Source: Reyranella sp. CPCC 100927 (GTDB lineage Bacteria > Pseudomonadota > Alphaproteobacteria > Reyranellales > Reyranellaceae). From it: 39,725 nt of DNA. The stretch lies in contig NZ_VOHA01000040.1 in the NCBI RefSeq assembly GCF_007859315.1, forward strand, positions 1-39,725, in the 5' to 3' direction. Position 1 is the stretch's first letter. Each line of letters opens with the position of its first letter. Below, piece after piece: positions 22,726-30,429 of the stretch. A model generated the notes under the pieces. It ran no database searches, was not told the origin of the DNA, and saw only the letters and a list, made by a program, of their open reading frames with translations. The translations under genes and the position numbers were made by a program.

Positions 22726-23961
22726 CTACAGCAGATCGCCGCCGCAGGCGCCCGCCGTGGTGCCTGTGGCCTTGAAGGCCTTGATGATGTTGCGGCCGGT
22801 GGTCCACTTGTGGACCTCGTCCGGTCCGTCGACCAGGCGCTGCGAGCGGATGCGGGTGTACCAGCCGGCCAACGGCGTGTCCTGGGAGTAACCCAGCGCG
22901 CCGTGCAGCTGGATCGCGGTATCGACGACCTTGTGCACCATATTGGCCAGGAACACCTTGGCGATGCCGTTCTCCTGACGGATATCCATCTTGTTCTCGG
23001 CCTTGTAGGCGATGTGCAGCAGCATCAGGCGCGCGATGTAGAGTTGGCTCGCACACTCGGCCAGCATGAACTGCACCGCCTGGCGCTCGTCGAGCTTCTT
23101 GCCGAACGTCGAGCGGCTGGTGACATGCTGGGTCGCCATGTCGAGCGCACGCTGCGCCATGGCGACGTTGTGCATGCCATGCCGCAGGCGGCCGTAGGCC
23201 AGCCGATGCTGGCCCATGCTGAAGCCGTTGCCCTCGCCGCCCAGCAGATTCTCCGCCGGGACCTCGAGATCCTTGATCTCGATCTCGGCATGACCGCCGC
23301 CCATGACATGGGTCAGCGGCCCTTCGATCGCCATCGTCGGGATGTTGCGCTTGATGCGGTAGCCCGGGCTGGGCAGTTCGACCAGGAAGGTCGAGAACTG
23401 GCGATGGCGCGGCGCGTCGGGATCGGTCCTGGCCATCACCAGCGCGATGTCGGCCGCGGTCGCCGCCGACGAGAACCACTTCTCGCCGTTCAGCATGTAC
23501 TTCTCGTTGCCGACCTTGTCGGCGCGGGTCTGCATGCCCGTGGCATCGGCACCGGCGGCCTTCTCCGTCATCGAGTAGCAGATGCGCTTCTCGCCGTTCA
23601 GCAGCGGCTTGAGAAACTTCTCCTTCTGCAAGGGCGTGCCGTGCTCCAGCAGCGTCAACATCGTGGCGTCGTCGGGTCCCTGCGTGTTCATCGACAGCGC
23701 GCCGAGATGGCTCTGGCCCAATTCCATCTGCACCAGCGCGTTGGCCAGCGGGCCCAGGCCCATGCCGCCATGCTCCTTGGGGATGAACGGGCACCACAGG
23801 CCCTGCGCACGCGCCTTGGCGCGCAGCTCGGCCAGCACCGTCTTGTAGTCGGCACCATCGGTCAGGCGCTTCTCGGCCGGGATGCATTCATCCTGAACCC
23901 ACTGGCGCACGCGCGCGCGCACGGCCTTGGCGTCGGCGGGGATCTCGAAATCAATCGTCAT
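22726..23961 (-). CDS. Acyl-CoA dehydrogenase family protein
   Basis: A 411-residue flavoprotein complete for the ACAD family: N-terminal helical domain (1-130), beta domain with CYSMTEKAAGADATGMQT and YMLNGEKWFSSAAT, and C-terminal helices with RLAYGRLRHGMHN, STFGKKLDERQAVQFMLAE and the FAD-binding QLHGALGYSQDTPLAGWYTRIR. It would oxidise an acyl-CoA to the 2-enoyl-CoA and pass electrons to ETF. The chain-length class resembles the ACAD10/11 or FadE-type group used for branched or longer substrates; this is uncertain. The gene is transcribed alone and is convergent with the TetR-like gene. Confidence 0.9.
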   Translation of the reverse strand: MTIDFEIPADAKAVRARVRQWVQDECIPAEKRLTDGADYKTVLAELRAKARAQGLWCPFIPKEHGGMGLGPLANALVQMELGQSHLGALSMNTQGPDDATMLTLLEHGTPLQKEKFLKPLLNGEKRICYSMTEKAAGADATGMQTRADKVGNEKYMLNGEKWFSSAATAADIALVMARTDPDAPRHRQFSTFLVELPSPGYRIKRNIPTMAIEGPLTHVMGGGHAEIEIKDLEVPAENLLGGEGNGFSMGQHRLAYGRLRHGMHNVAMAQRALDMATQHVTSRSTFGKKLDERQAVQFMLAECASQLYIARLMLLHIAYKAENKMDIRQENGIAKVFLANMVHKVVDTAIQLHGALGYSQDTPLAGWYTRIRSQRLVDGPDEVHKWTTGRNIIKAFKATGTTAGACGGDLL

Positions 23962-24104
23962 GGTGTCGCCTCCTGGAAACGTGGTTCGCCGATAAGACTA
24001 TGATCGTGCCCGGCAGCGGTCCACACGCGCGGCACTGCGGTTCGACTGGCAAAACGTGATTCCTGCCGTGCCCCGCCGTTCCACCGTCAAACGGAGAAGA
24101 CTCG

Positions 24105-24512
24105 ATGTCCCCGACCGGCTTTCGTTTCCTGGTGGCAGCCTATGTCGTGTCGCTCGTCGTCCTGGGCGTGGCCGGCGTGCTGCTGCCACCGCCAGTATCA
24201 GAGCAGCTGGCGGAGCTTTATGACCAGGAGTCGATGACGTTCCTGCATCATCAGGACACCGCCGTCCTGGCCGCCGTCGCCGCGGTCATCATGGCCGCCA
24301 TCATCGCCGCGCTGGTCGGGCTGTACCGGCTGCGGCGGTGGGGCCTGTGGCTGGCTGCGCTCCTGACGTTGGCGGAGCTGATCGCGCTGCCGTTCTTCGG
24401 GCCGTTTTTGTCGTCCGGGCTGGACGTGTCCCTGGATGCCATTGTCGCCGGACTCTGGGGTGCCATCCTGGTGTCGGCTTTTACCCCACCCCTGCGACAG
24501 GCGTTTCGCTAG
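24105..24512 (+). CDS. Small integral membrane protein, function unknown
   Basis: A 135-residue protein with four hydrophobic segments: about 8-30, 50-72, 78-97 and 105-125. It starts at ATG 24105 with GGAGA 7 nt upstream. The segments FLHHQDTAVLAAVAAVIMAA and LYRLRRWGLWLAALLTLAEL resemble small unclassified four-helix membrane proteins. It is separated from the TctC gene by 51 bp. I see no family assignment or functional clue. Confidence 0.65.
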   Translation: MSPTGFRFLVAAYVVSLVVLGVAGVLLPPPVSEQLAELYDQESMTFLHHQDTAVLAAVAAVIMAAIIAALVGLYRLRRWGLWLAALLTLAELIALPFFGPFLSSGLDVSLDAIVAGLWGAILVSAFTPPLRQAFR

Positions 24513-24563
24513 GCCGCCTCACATGAGACACTTCGCCGGCAACGTCAAAGGGAGGCCCGTGCC

Positions 24564-25550
24564 GTGACGGCATCGATCGCGACCGTGGGCGCTCGCATGG
24601 CACTGGGGCTGGCCTTGATCCTGTGCCCGGGCGGCATCGTCCCGGCCGCGGCACAGGCTGGCTTCCCGTCACGGCCGGTCACCATCGTGGTCAACTTCAC
24701 ACCGGGTGGACCGCTCGACATCGTGGCGCGGTCGGTGGCCCAGGACATGGCGGCGGCGCTGGGCCAGCCCTTCGTGGTCGACAACCGCGCCGGCGCCGGC
24801 GGCGTGATCGGCGCCAATGTGGTGGCCAAGGGCGCCGCCGATGGCCACACGATCCTGTTCTCGATCGACACGCCGTTCACCGTCGGTCCCAGCCTCGATC
24901 CCAAGCCGCCGTTCGTGCTGGCCGACTTCAAGCCGCTGGTGCTGCTGGCCGTATCCGGTCTTGCCCTGGGCACGCATCCCAGCGTCGGCATCACGACCGC
25001 GCCGCAGTTCATCGCCAAAGGCCGGTCCGGCGACATGACCTTCGCCTCGGGCGGCAACGGTTCCCCCGGCCATCTCGCCGCCGCCATCCTGAGAGAGAAG
25101 GCGGGCATCAAGACCATCCATGTCCCCTACAAGGGCAACGCGCAGGCCGTGGGCGCCGTCGTCGCCGGCGAGGTCAACGCCGGCGTGCTGGCGACACCGG
25201 GCATGCTGCCGCACATGCAGGCCAACCGTATCGCGCCGGTGCTGGTGACCAGCCGCGTCCGCTCGGCGTTGCTGCCGCAGGTACCCACCGCGGCCGAAGC
25301 CGGCCTGCCCGACGTCGAGATCGAGGTGTCGTACGTCGCGATGGTGCCGGCGGCGACTCCGGAGCCGGTGGTGCAACGGCTGACGGCAGCCTTGCTGGCC
25401 GCGATGGCCAAACCCGAGCTGCAAAGCCGGCTGGCGCAGCTCGATCTCCACCCGACGCAGGACACCGGCAGTGCCGTAGCGGCGCGGCTCGATGCCACGC
25501 GCGAACGCTATGCCGGGCCGATCAAGGCCGCCGGCATGAAGGCCGATTGA
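24564..25550 (+). CDS. TctC/Bug family tripartite tricarboxylate transporter receptor
   Basis: A 328-residue periplasmic binding protein with a signal peptide (1-32, ends PAAAQA). The Bug fold is plain: FPSRPVTIVVNFTPGGPLDI, VVDNRAGAGGVIGANVVAKG, FASGGNGSPGHLAAAILRE, VPYKGNAQAVGAVVAGEVN and PTAAEAGLPDVEIE. Family members bind carboxylates or other small anions and work with TctAB, but many are orphan receptors. No tctAB is nearby. The start is GTG with GGGAGG 9 nt upstream. The sulfatase starts 2 nt after its stop, so the ligand may be a sulfated or aryl carboxylate (inference). Confidence 0.9.
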   Translation: MTASIATVGARMALGLALILCPGGIVPAAAQAGFPSRPVTIVVNFTPGGPLDIVARSVAQDMAAALGQPFVVDNRAGAGGVIGANVVAKGAADGHTILFSIDTPFTVGPSLDPKPPFVLADFKPLVLLAVSGLALGTHPSVGITTAPQFIAKGRSGDMTFASGGNGSPGHLAAAILREKAGIKTIHVPYKGNAQAVGAVVAGEVNAGVLATPGMLPHMQANRIAPVLVTSRVRSALLPQVPTAAEAGLPDVEIEVSYVAMVPAATPEPVVQRLTAALLAAMAKPELQSRLAQLDLHPTQDTGSAVAARLDATRERYAGPIKAAGMKAD

Positions 25551-25552
25551 CC

Positions 25553-26851
25553 ATGCCCACCAACTTCATCTTCATCCTGGCCGACGATCTCGGCCACGCC
25601 GATCTCGGCTGCTATGGCGGCCGCGCACCGGTGTCGCCCCATCTCGATCGCATGGCGGCCGACGGGTTGCGCTTCACGCAGGGCTACGCCAATTCGCCGG
25701 TGTGCTCGCCGACCCGCTTCGCGCTGATCACCGGGCGCTATCAGTACCGCCTGCGCGGCGCGGCGGAAGAGCCGCTGACCGGGCGCTACCGCGGCGACAA
25801 GGTGGTGGGCCTGCCGCCCGAGCATCCAACGCTGCCCTCGCTGCTGCGCGGCGCCGGCTATCGCACGGCGCTGATCGGCAAGTGGCACCTGGGCTATGCC
25901 CCGCATTTCGGGCCGCTGCTGAGCGGCTATGACGAGCACTTCGGCCCGATGTCCGGTGGCGTCGACTACTTCACGCACACCGACCTGACCGGCAAGCCCG
26001 ACCTCTGGCGCAACGGCGAGCCGGTGACGGCGCACGGCTATCTCACCGACCTGCTGTCCGATGCGGCGAGCCGCTTCGTGCGCCGCTGCGGCGAGGACCG
26101 GCAGCCCTTCCTGCTCAGCCTGCACTACACGGCGCCGCACTGGCCGTGGGAGACCCGCGACGACGAACATCTGGCCGGCTCGCTGGTCGGCCGCATCGCC
26201 CACCTGCAGGGCGGCGACATCGCCACCTACCAGCGCATGATCCACCACATGGACGAGGGCATCGGCGGGGTGCTCGCCGCGCTGGCCGACAGCGGACAGG
26301 CCGACAACACACTGGTCGTGTTCACCAGCGACAACGGCGGCGAGCGTTTCTCCGACAACTGGCCCCTGGTCGGCGGCAAGATGGACCTGACCGAGGGCGG
26401 CATCCGCGTACCCACGATCGCGCGCTGGCCGGCCGGCATCCGGCCCGGCGTCACGCACCAGCACTGCATGACGATGGACTGGGCAGCGACGATGCTGGAT
26501 ATCGCGGGTGTGGCGCCGCATCCCGACTTTCCGCTCGATGGGCTGTCGCTGCGGCCTGTCTTTGCCACGCCGAGCCAGGTGATCGAGCGCCACCTCTTCT
26601 GGCGCATGAAGCACCGGCAGCAGAAGGCCTATCGTCACGGCGACTGGAAGTGGCTGCAGGTCGACGAGAACGACTACCTGTTCAACGTGGCGCGTGACGC
26701 ACGCGAACGCGCCAACCAGAAGGCGGTCGAGCCGGCACGGCACGCCGCGATGGCCGACGCCTTCGCGCGCTGGGAAGCCGAGATGCCGCCCATCCCCGAC
26801 GCGGCGCGCGCCCACCTGATCTACACCGACGCCGACATGCCGCAGCGCTGA
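25553..26851 (+). CDS. Sulfatase (type I, Cys-type formylglycine)
   Basis: A 432-residue protein without a signal peptide. The metal-binding start FIFILADDLGHADLGCYGG (D11, D12) and the activation motif CSPTR (51-55; Cys51 becomes formylglycine) are present, as are LIGKWHLGY, HYTAPHWPWE and TSDNGGE. The family hydrolyses sulfate esters of arenes or sugars. It lacks an export signal, so a cytoplasmic location is likely, where formylglycine-generating enzyme must act. It is translationally coupled to the TctC receptor gene (2-nt gap). The substrate is not predictable. Released sulfate could also serve assimilation. Confidence 0.9.
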   Translation: MPTNFIFILADDLGHADLGCYGGRAPVSPHLDRMAADGLRFTQGYANSPVCSPTRFALITGRYQYRLRGAAEEPLTGRYRGDKVVGLPPEHPTLPSLLRGAGYRTALIGKWHLGYAPHFGPLLSGYDEHFGPMSGGVDYFTHTDLTGKPDLWRNGEPVTAHGYLTDLLSDAASRFVRRCGEDRQPFLLSLHYTAPHWPWETRDDEHLAGSLVGRIAHLQGGDIATYQRMIHHMDEGIGGVLAALADSGQADNTLVVFTSDNGGERFSDNWPLVGGKMDLTEGGIRVPTIARWPAGIRPGVTHQHCMTMDWAATMLDIAGVAPHPDFPLDGLSLRPVFATPSQVIERHLFWRMKHRQQKAYRHGDWKWLQVDENDYLFNVARDARERANQKAVEPARHAAMADAFARWEAEMPPIPDAARAHLIYTDADMPQR

Positions 26852-26941
26852 CGAACTGAAGCCTGCGCAGGCGGTACGCACCCTCTGCCAAACAAGACGA
26901 TGGCCGATGCCCGGCACGACGGATTGTTCTGGATATCGCCG

Positions 26942-27793
26942 TCAAGGAGGCTTCGGTCTATTGCGTTCTTCTTGCAGCTTTTTGAACACCTCCTCTTCAT
27001 ACCCATGCGTGTCGCGCTCCAACGCCGACGTCTTGCGCGAATACGCAAGCGCCCTCTTGGGGTCCTTGTAGTACGCTGCCAGCGGATTGTACGCAGCCGA
27101 TACGCCGGAAAGGGCCTTGGTGAACCAGGCGTTTTCCTTGCAGAATTTCTCGATGGCGAGAAATGCCTGAGCACTGGTGGCGAAAAACTCGAACGAACCG
27201 TTCAGTTCCCGCGGTGGCGGATCGGCCGTACGGTGATCGAAGCGCAACGCGTAACCGCGCTCGGAAGCGAAGATGTTTGTCGCGACGATCGCAATCAACT
27301 CTTCAGAGTTGCTGTACCCGTACAACCCGCCATGCGTACGGAAGAACCTGTATCTCTGATGTACGCTCTTGGAGACAGTGCGGAACGCGTGAACCAATTC
27401 GTGGAACAGCGTCTTCTCACCCAACCCCCGCAGGTCCACGCCCAAGCTGCCCGTTGCACGCCCGCATGACCCCTGGGCTCCATAGCGACCCGGCGTGTAG
27501 CGCACGGTGGGTTTCAGAATGTTAGTCCCCGGCTCGGGCTCTTTCTCGACCTCGGCATTGCAAACCTGGTCTTCACTCTCGGGGATGATGGGGATCGTGA
27601 TCGACCAGTAACTGATTGCACGAAGAAGGATCTTGCCGCTGGCGCTGCCATGGATTCTATACAGATCCGAGCGAACAGCGGCTTCGTAACGCCGGGCTGC
27701 TGACGGAGCCAATCCCTGGGGTGAGATCTTCAGCTTGAAATGCTGTTCGAACATGCGGTGCTCCAGCGTGACGTCATCGGGCAAACAGCGCAT
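26942..27793 (-). CDS. HExxH zinc-metalloprotease-like protein (NleD/M91-type resemblance)
   Basis: A 283-residue protein. The zinc motif is FHELVHAFR (His131, Glu132, His135), with a downstream acidic ligand candidate in SNSEELIAIVATN (Glu164/165). This layout resembles M91-type (NleD-like) peptidases and related toxin domains, but the resemblance is weak and family-level only. No signal peptide is seen; the charged tail ends EERNRPKPP. Base composition looks less GC-rich than its neighbours, which hints at recent acquisition. No immunity gene or secretion gene adjoins it. The ATG at 27793 has a weak ribosome site; Met14 is an alternative start. Confidence 0.62.
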   Translation of the reverse strand: MRCLPDDVTLEHRMFEQHFKLKISPQGLAPSAARRYEAAVRSDLYRIHGSASGKILLRAISYWSITIPIIPESEDQVCNAEVEKEPEPGTNILKPTVRYTPGRYGAQGSCGRATGSLGVDLRGLGEKTLFHELVHAFRTVSKSVHQRYRFFRTHGGLYGYSNSEELIAIVATNIFASERGYALRFDHRTADPPPRELNGSFEFFATSAQAFLAIEKFCKENAWFTKALSGVSAAYNPLAAYYKDPKRALAYSRKTSALERDTHGYEEEVFKKLQEERNRPKPP

Positions 27794-27943
27794 GCCATCA
27801 AAGGGACAAGCGAGCGCCCAGCCTAGCCAAGCGGCACAGGCGCGATACTACCATTTGGCAGTGGGGGACCCCGGCAGCACGAAACGCTGCCGCTAGGAAT
27901 GTCTTCCCGCGTGCGGGACGGCGGCTATCGATCTCGCCCGTGC

Positions 27944-28921
27944 CTACTGTGGCTCGATACGCGCGATCTTCACGTACTCGGCCCATTTCGCGCGCTCGGC
28001 GCGGTCTTGCTCAGCGCACTGCGCGAGATCGAGCTTGCGCGGCGTCAGCGCAAACTCCTCGACCAGCCGCTTGTTGATGGCCGGCGACAGGATCGCCTCA
28101 TTGATCAGGCCATTCAGCGTCTGCTTGATGTCGTCGGGCACGGCGCGCGGCACGGCGATCGCCAGGAAGCCCGTCGTGCTGAAATCCGGAAACGTCTCGG
28201 ACAAGGCCGGCACGTCGGGATAGAGCGGGCTGCGCTGCGGCAATGAGATCGCGAGCGGCCGTGCCTTGCTGTCGACGACCTGACCACGGGCTGCGGTCAG
28301 ATCGACGAACATGAAGTCGATGGCGCCGGCATAGAGATCGGTCCAGGCGGTACCGATCGCCTTGTAGGCCACGCCCTGCCATTCCACGCCAGCCCGTTTG
28401 GCCAGCACCTCCGACGGCACCTGCGAGCTGGCGTTGAAGTAACCGAAGTTGAGCTTGCCCGGATTGGCCTTGGCGTGAGCGAGCAGATCGGCCACGGACT
28501 TGAACGGGCTGCTGGCCGGCACGACGAGAAAGGCGCCGCTGGAGCCGATGATGCCGACGACCTGGAAATCCTTCTCCGGGTCGTATCCAGGATCCTTGTA
28601 CATGTGGATGTTGGCGGCGTTGGTCGAGGTCGTGGCCAGCATCAGCGTGTAGCCGTCCGGCGCCGACCCCTTGACCGCCAGTACGCCGACGATGCCGTTG
28701 GCGCCCGGCTTGTTCTCCACCACGAAGGGCTGGCCGGTCTTGTCCTCGATGTATTTGCCGACCAGGCGCGCGGTGATGTCACCCGAGCCGCCGGGGGCAA
28801 ACGGCACGATGATGCGCACGGCCTTGGCCGGCCACGCCTGCGCCGCGGCGGGTGTCACGGCCAGTGCCGTGACCAGCGAGAGCAACGAGCGGCGGCAGAG
28901 CGATCGATGGGGCGTGCGCAT
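27944..28921 (-). CDS. TctC/Bug family receptor, second copy
   Basis: A 325-residue periplasmic protein with a signal peptide (1-28, ends AAAQA). The Bug fold is clear: VRIIVPFAPGGSGDITARLV, VVENKPGANGIVG, MLATTSTNAANIHMYKD, FGYFNASSQVPSEVLAKRAG and VPALSETFPDFSTTGFLAIAVP. It is a distinct paralogue of the receptor at 24564-25550 (moderate similarity, different ligand-loop residues). It is single, with no TctAB. Its ligand is unknown. Confidence 0.9.
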   Translation of the reverse strand: MRTPHRSLCRRSLLSLVTALAVTPAAAQAWPAKAVRIIVPFAPGGSGDITARLVGKYIEDKTGQPFVVENKPGANGIVGVLAVKGSAPDGYTLMLATTSTNAANIHMYKDPGYDPEKDFQVVGIIGSSGAFLVVPASSPFKSVADLLAHAKANPGKLNFGYFNASSQVPSEVLAKRAGVEWQGVAYKAIGTAWTDLYAGAIDFMFVDLTAARGQVVDSKARPLAISLPQRSPLYPDVPALSETFPDFSTTGFLAIAVPRAVPDDIKQTLNGLINEAILSPAINKRLVEEFALTPRKLDLAQCAEQDRAERAKWAEYVKIARIEPQ

Positions 28922-29008
28922 GGTGCCGCAGCTTAACGCAAAGCCAGGCGCCCCGTCGTTGCCTGTTGAGGGCCGGTTCGTCCAGCAGAACCGGCCGTGG
29001 GATCGCGG

Positions 29009-29458
29009 TCAGGCCGGCGTCTTGACCTGGTCGAGATAGGCACCATAGCCCTGCGCTTCCATGTCGTTGCGATGGATGAAACGCAGCGACGCCGAATTGA
29101 TGCAGTAACGCAGGCCGCCGCGATCGCGCGGGCCATCAGGAAAAACATGCCCCAGATGGCTGTCGCCATGGGACGAACGCACTTCGACGCGGATCATGCC
29201 ATGCGAGGTGTCGCGCAGCTCGGCAACGTTGGCGGGCTCGATCGGCTTGGTGAAGCTCGGCCAGCCGCAGCCCGACTCGTATTTGTCCGTCGAAGCAAAG
29301 AGCGGCTCCCCCGAGACGATGTCGACGTAGATACCCGGCTCCTTGTTGTGGAGATGTTCGCCGCTCCCCGGCCGCTCGGTGCCGCTGTGCTGGGTGACGT
29401 GAAACTGCTCGGGCGTCAGCGCCGCGATCGCTTCGTCCGTCTTGCGATAGTCCGCCAT
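29009..29458 (-). CDS. msrB: Peptide methionine-R-sulfoxide reductase MsrB
   Basis: A 149-residue MsrB. SGCGWPSF (resolving-type Cys64), [15 protein letters not shown] and [11 protein letters not shown] (catalytic Cys119) are all present. The usual zinc-binding CxxC pairs are absent ([13 protein letters not shown] in place of the first), so this is the zinc-free subtype. The catalytic residue is Cys, not selenocysteine, although the Sec machinery is close. It reduces the R-sulfoxide of methionine using thioredoxin. GGAGG lies 6 nt before the ATG. tRNA-Sec lies 86 bp upstream on the same strand. Confidence 0.93.
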   Translation of the reverse strand: MADYRKTDEAIAALTPEQFHVTQHSGTERPGSGEHLHNKEPGIYVDIVSGEPLFASTDKYESGCGWPSFTKPIEPANVAELRDTSHGMIRVEVRSSHGDSHLGHVFPDGPRDRGGLRYCINSASLRFIHRNDMEAQGYGAYLDQVKTPA

Positions 29459-29543
29459 ATGGAACCTCCGTTTCCCCCAATATGGGGTACGGGATGGTCG
29501 CGGACAATCGCGCTGCCGCCGCGCCTGGGCATCGAGTAGCCAT

Positions 29544-29639
29544 TGGCGGAAGAGAGTGGGAGTCGAACCCACGAAGAACCGTCCAACGGCCCTTACTGGA
29601 TTTGAAGTCCAGCCGCCCCACCGGAAGCGTTTCCCTTCC
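29544..29639 (-). tRNA. selC: tRNA-Sec (anticodon UCA)
   Basis: On the minus strand, a 96-nt sequence begins GGAAGGGAAACGCTTCCGG. It has an 8-bp acceptor stem (GGAAGGGA with TCTCTTCC, one G-U), an anticodon arm CTGGACTTCAAATCCAG with UCA in the loop, a long variable arm, and a T arm GTGGGTTCGACTCCCAC, then G73 and encoded CCA. The length, long extra arm and D arm match bacterial selenocysteine tRNA. It decodes UGA at SECIS-bearing codons. SelA and SelB are encoded at 37040 and 34217 in this window. Confidence 0.96.
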
Positions 29640-29706
29640 CCATTGGCGCACGGACTGTACGATGGGCCGGTGCTTTTGACCAAGCGCTTGTGCGCAGCAG
29701 CAGGGC

Positions 29707-29985
29707 TCAATCGGTCGTGATCTTGTGTTGTCGGGCGATGGCGCCCCACTTCTGCGACTCATGGGGTATCTCCGCCGCCAGAGCCGCCGCACTCGCATAG
29801 GCCGGCACGGCGCCCCGGGCCGCCGCGAGGCCCGCCAGGTCGGGGGTGGCCATCACGCTTTGGATCGCATCGCCCAGATGCGCGACGATCGTGGCCGGCG
29901 TCCCGCAGGCGCGACGACGAACAGACGCGGCGTTGCATTGAAGCCGGGCAGCACGTCGGCTCGTGGCGTATCGCATCGAGGTTCA
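29707..29985 (-). pseudogene. Fragment of a TctC/Bug receptor, C-terminal end
   Basis: Reads DVLPGFNATP in one frame, then TPATIVAHLGDAIQSVMATPDL and [20 protein letters not shown] to the stop in another. This matches the C-terminal third of Bug receptors, with a frameshift near 29900. No N-terminal two-thirds is present. The fragment lies 67 bp upstream (minus strand sense) of tRNA-Sec. Confidence 0.7.
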
Positions 29986-29989
29986 CGAG

Positions 29990-30125
29990 CGCCGGTGCCG
30001 ACGTGGCCGTCATCACACTCGATATCGACCAGCCACAGTAAGAGCGCGGTGGTCTTGGTTCGACCCGAGACCGTGACGGTCACCGGCAGGTTCAGAGGCG
30101 TGGCATGAACACGGGTGATTTTCAT
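29990..30125 (-). pseudogene. 5' fragment of an enolase-superfamily (mandelate racemase/MLE) gene
   Basis: About 44 residues starting MKITRVHATPLNLPVTV and ending DDGHVGTG form the N-terminal capping-domain start of mandelate racemase/muconate lactonising enzymes. The reading continues directly into the TctC fragment, so a deletion probably joined the two genes. No active-site barrel remains. Confidence 0.65.
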
Positions 30126-30429
30126 GATGTCCGCCTGATGCAAGATCGCGCGGCTGGTGATCACAGCTCTGCCACAGCGCAAGCAGTGCTGCCCGACCGC
30201 GCTTACCGCACTGTGCATGCGCGCACGATGCGTGGTGAGACCGATGCCTGCTTTCACCGATAGGCAAAATTGCCCGCCGCATCAGCGTCACAGGCGCCAA
30301 CAAAACCACTCTCTCTGTGCAGGTTGACGACATCAACGATCGTTTATGCGCTCCCCCGTTTTCAACGCACGAAATCGCACTACATCTCAACGGAAAGAAA
30401 TAATCGGCAACCCGACGGGGTACGATCGA

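Noticed and set aside
24623-25550. Extended upstream start for the sulfatase, overlapping the TctC gene
   Set aside because: The upstream frame is an antisense-like shadow of the receptor gene. The ATG at 25553 directly follows the receptor stop and begins the FIFILADD sulfatase motif.
29544-29639. tRNA-Sec as an integrated element's att site
   Set aside because: No integrase or second copy of the tRNA 3' end was found within the window, so only the deletion remnant next to it is reported.
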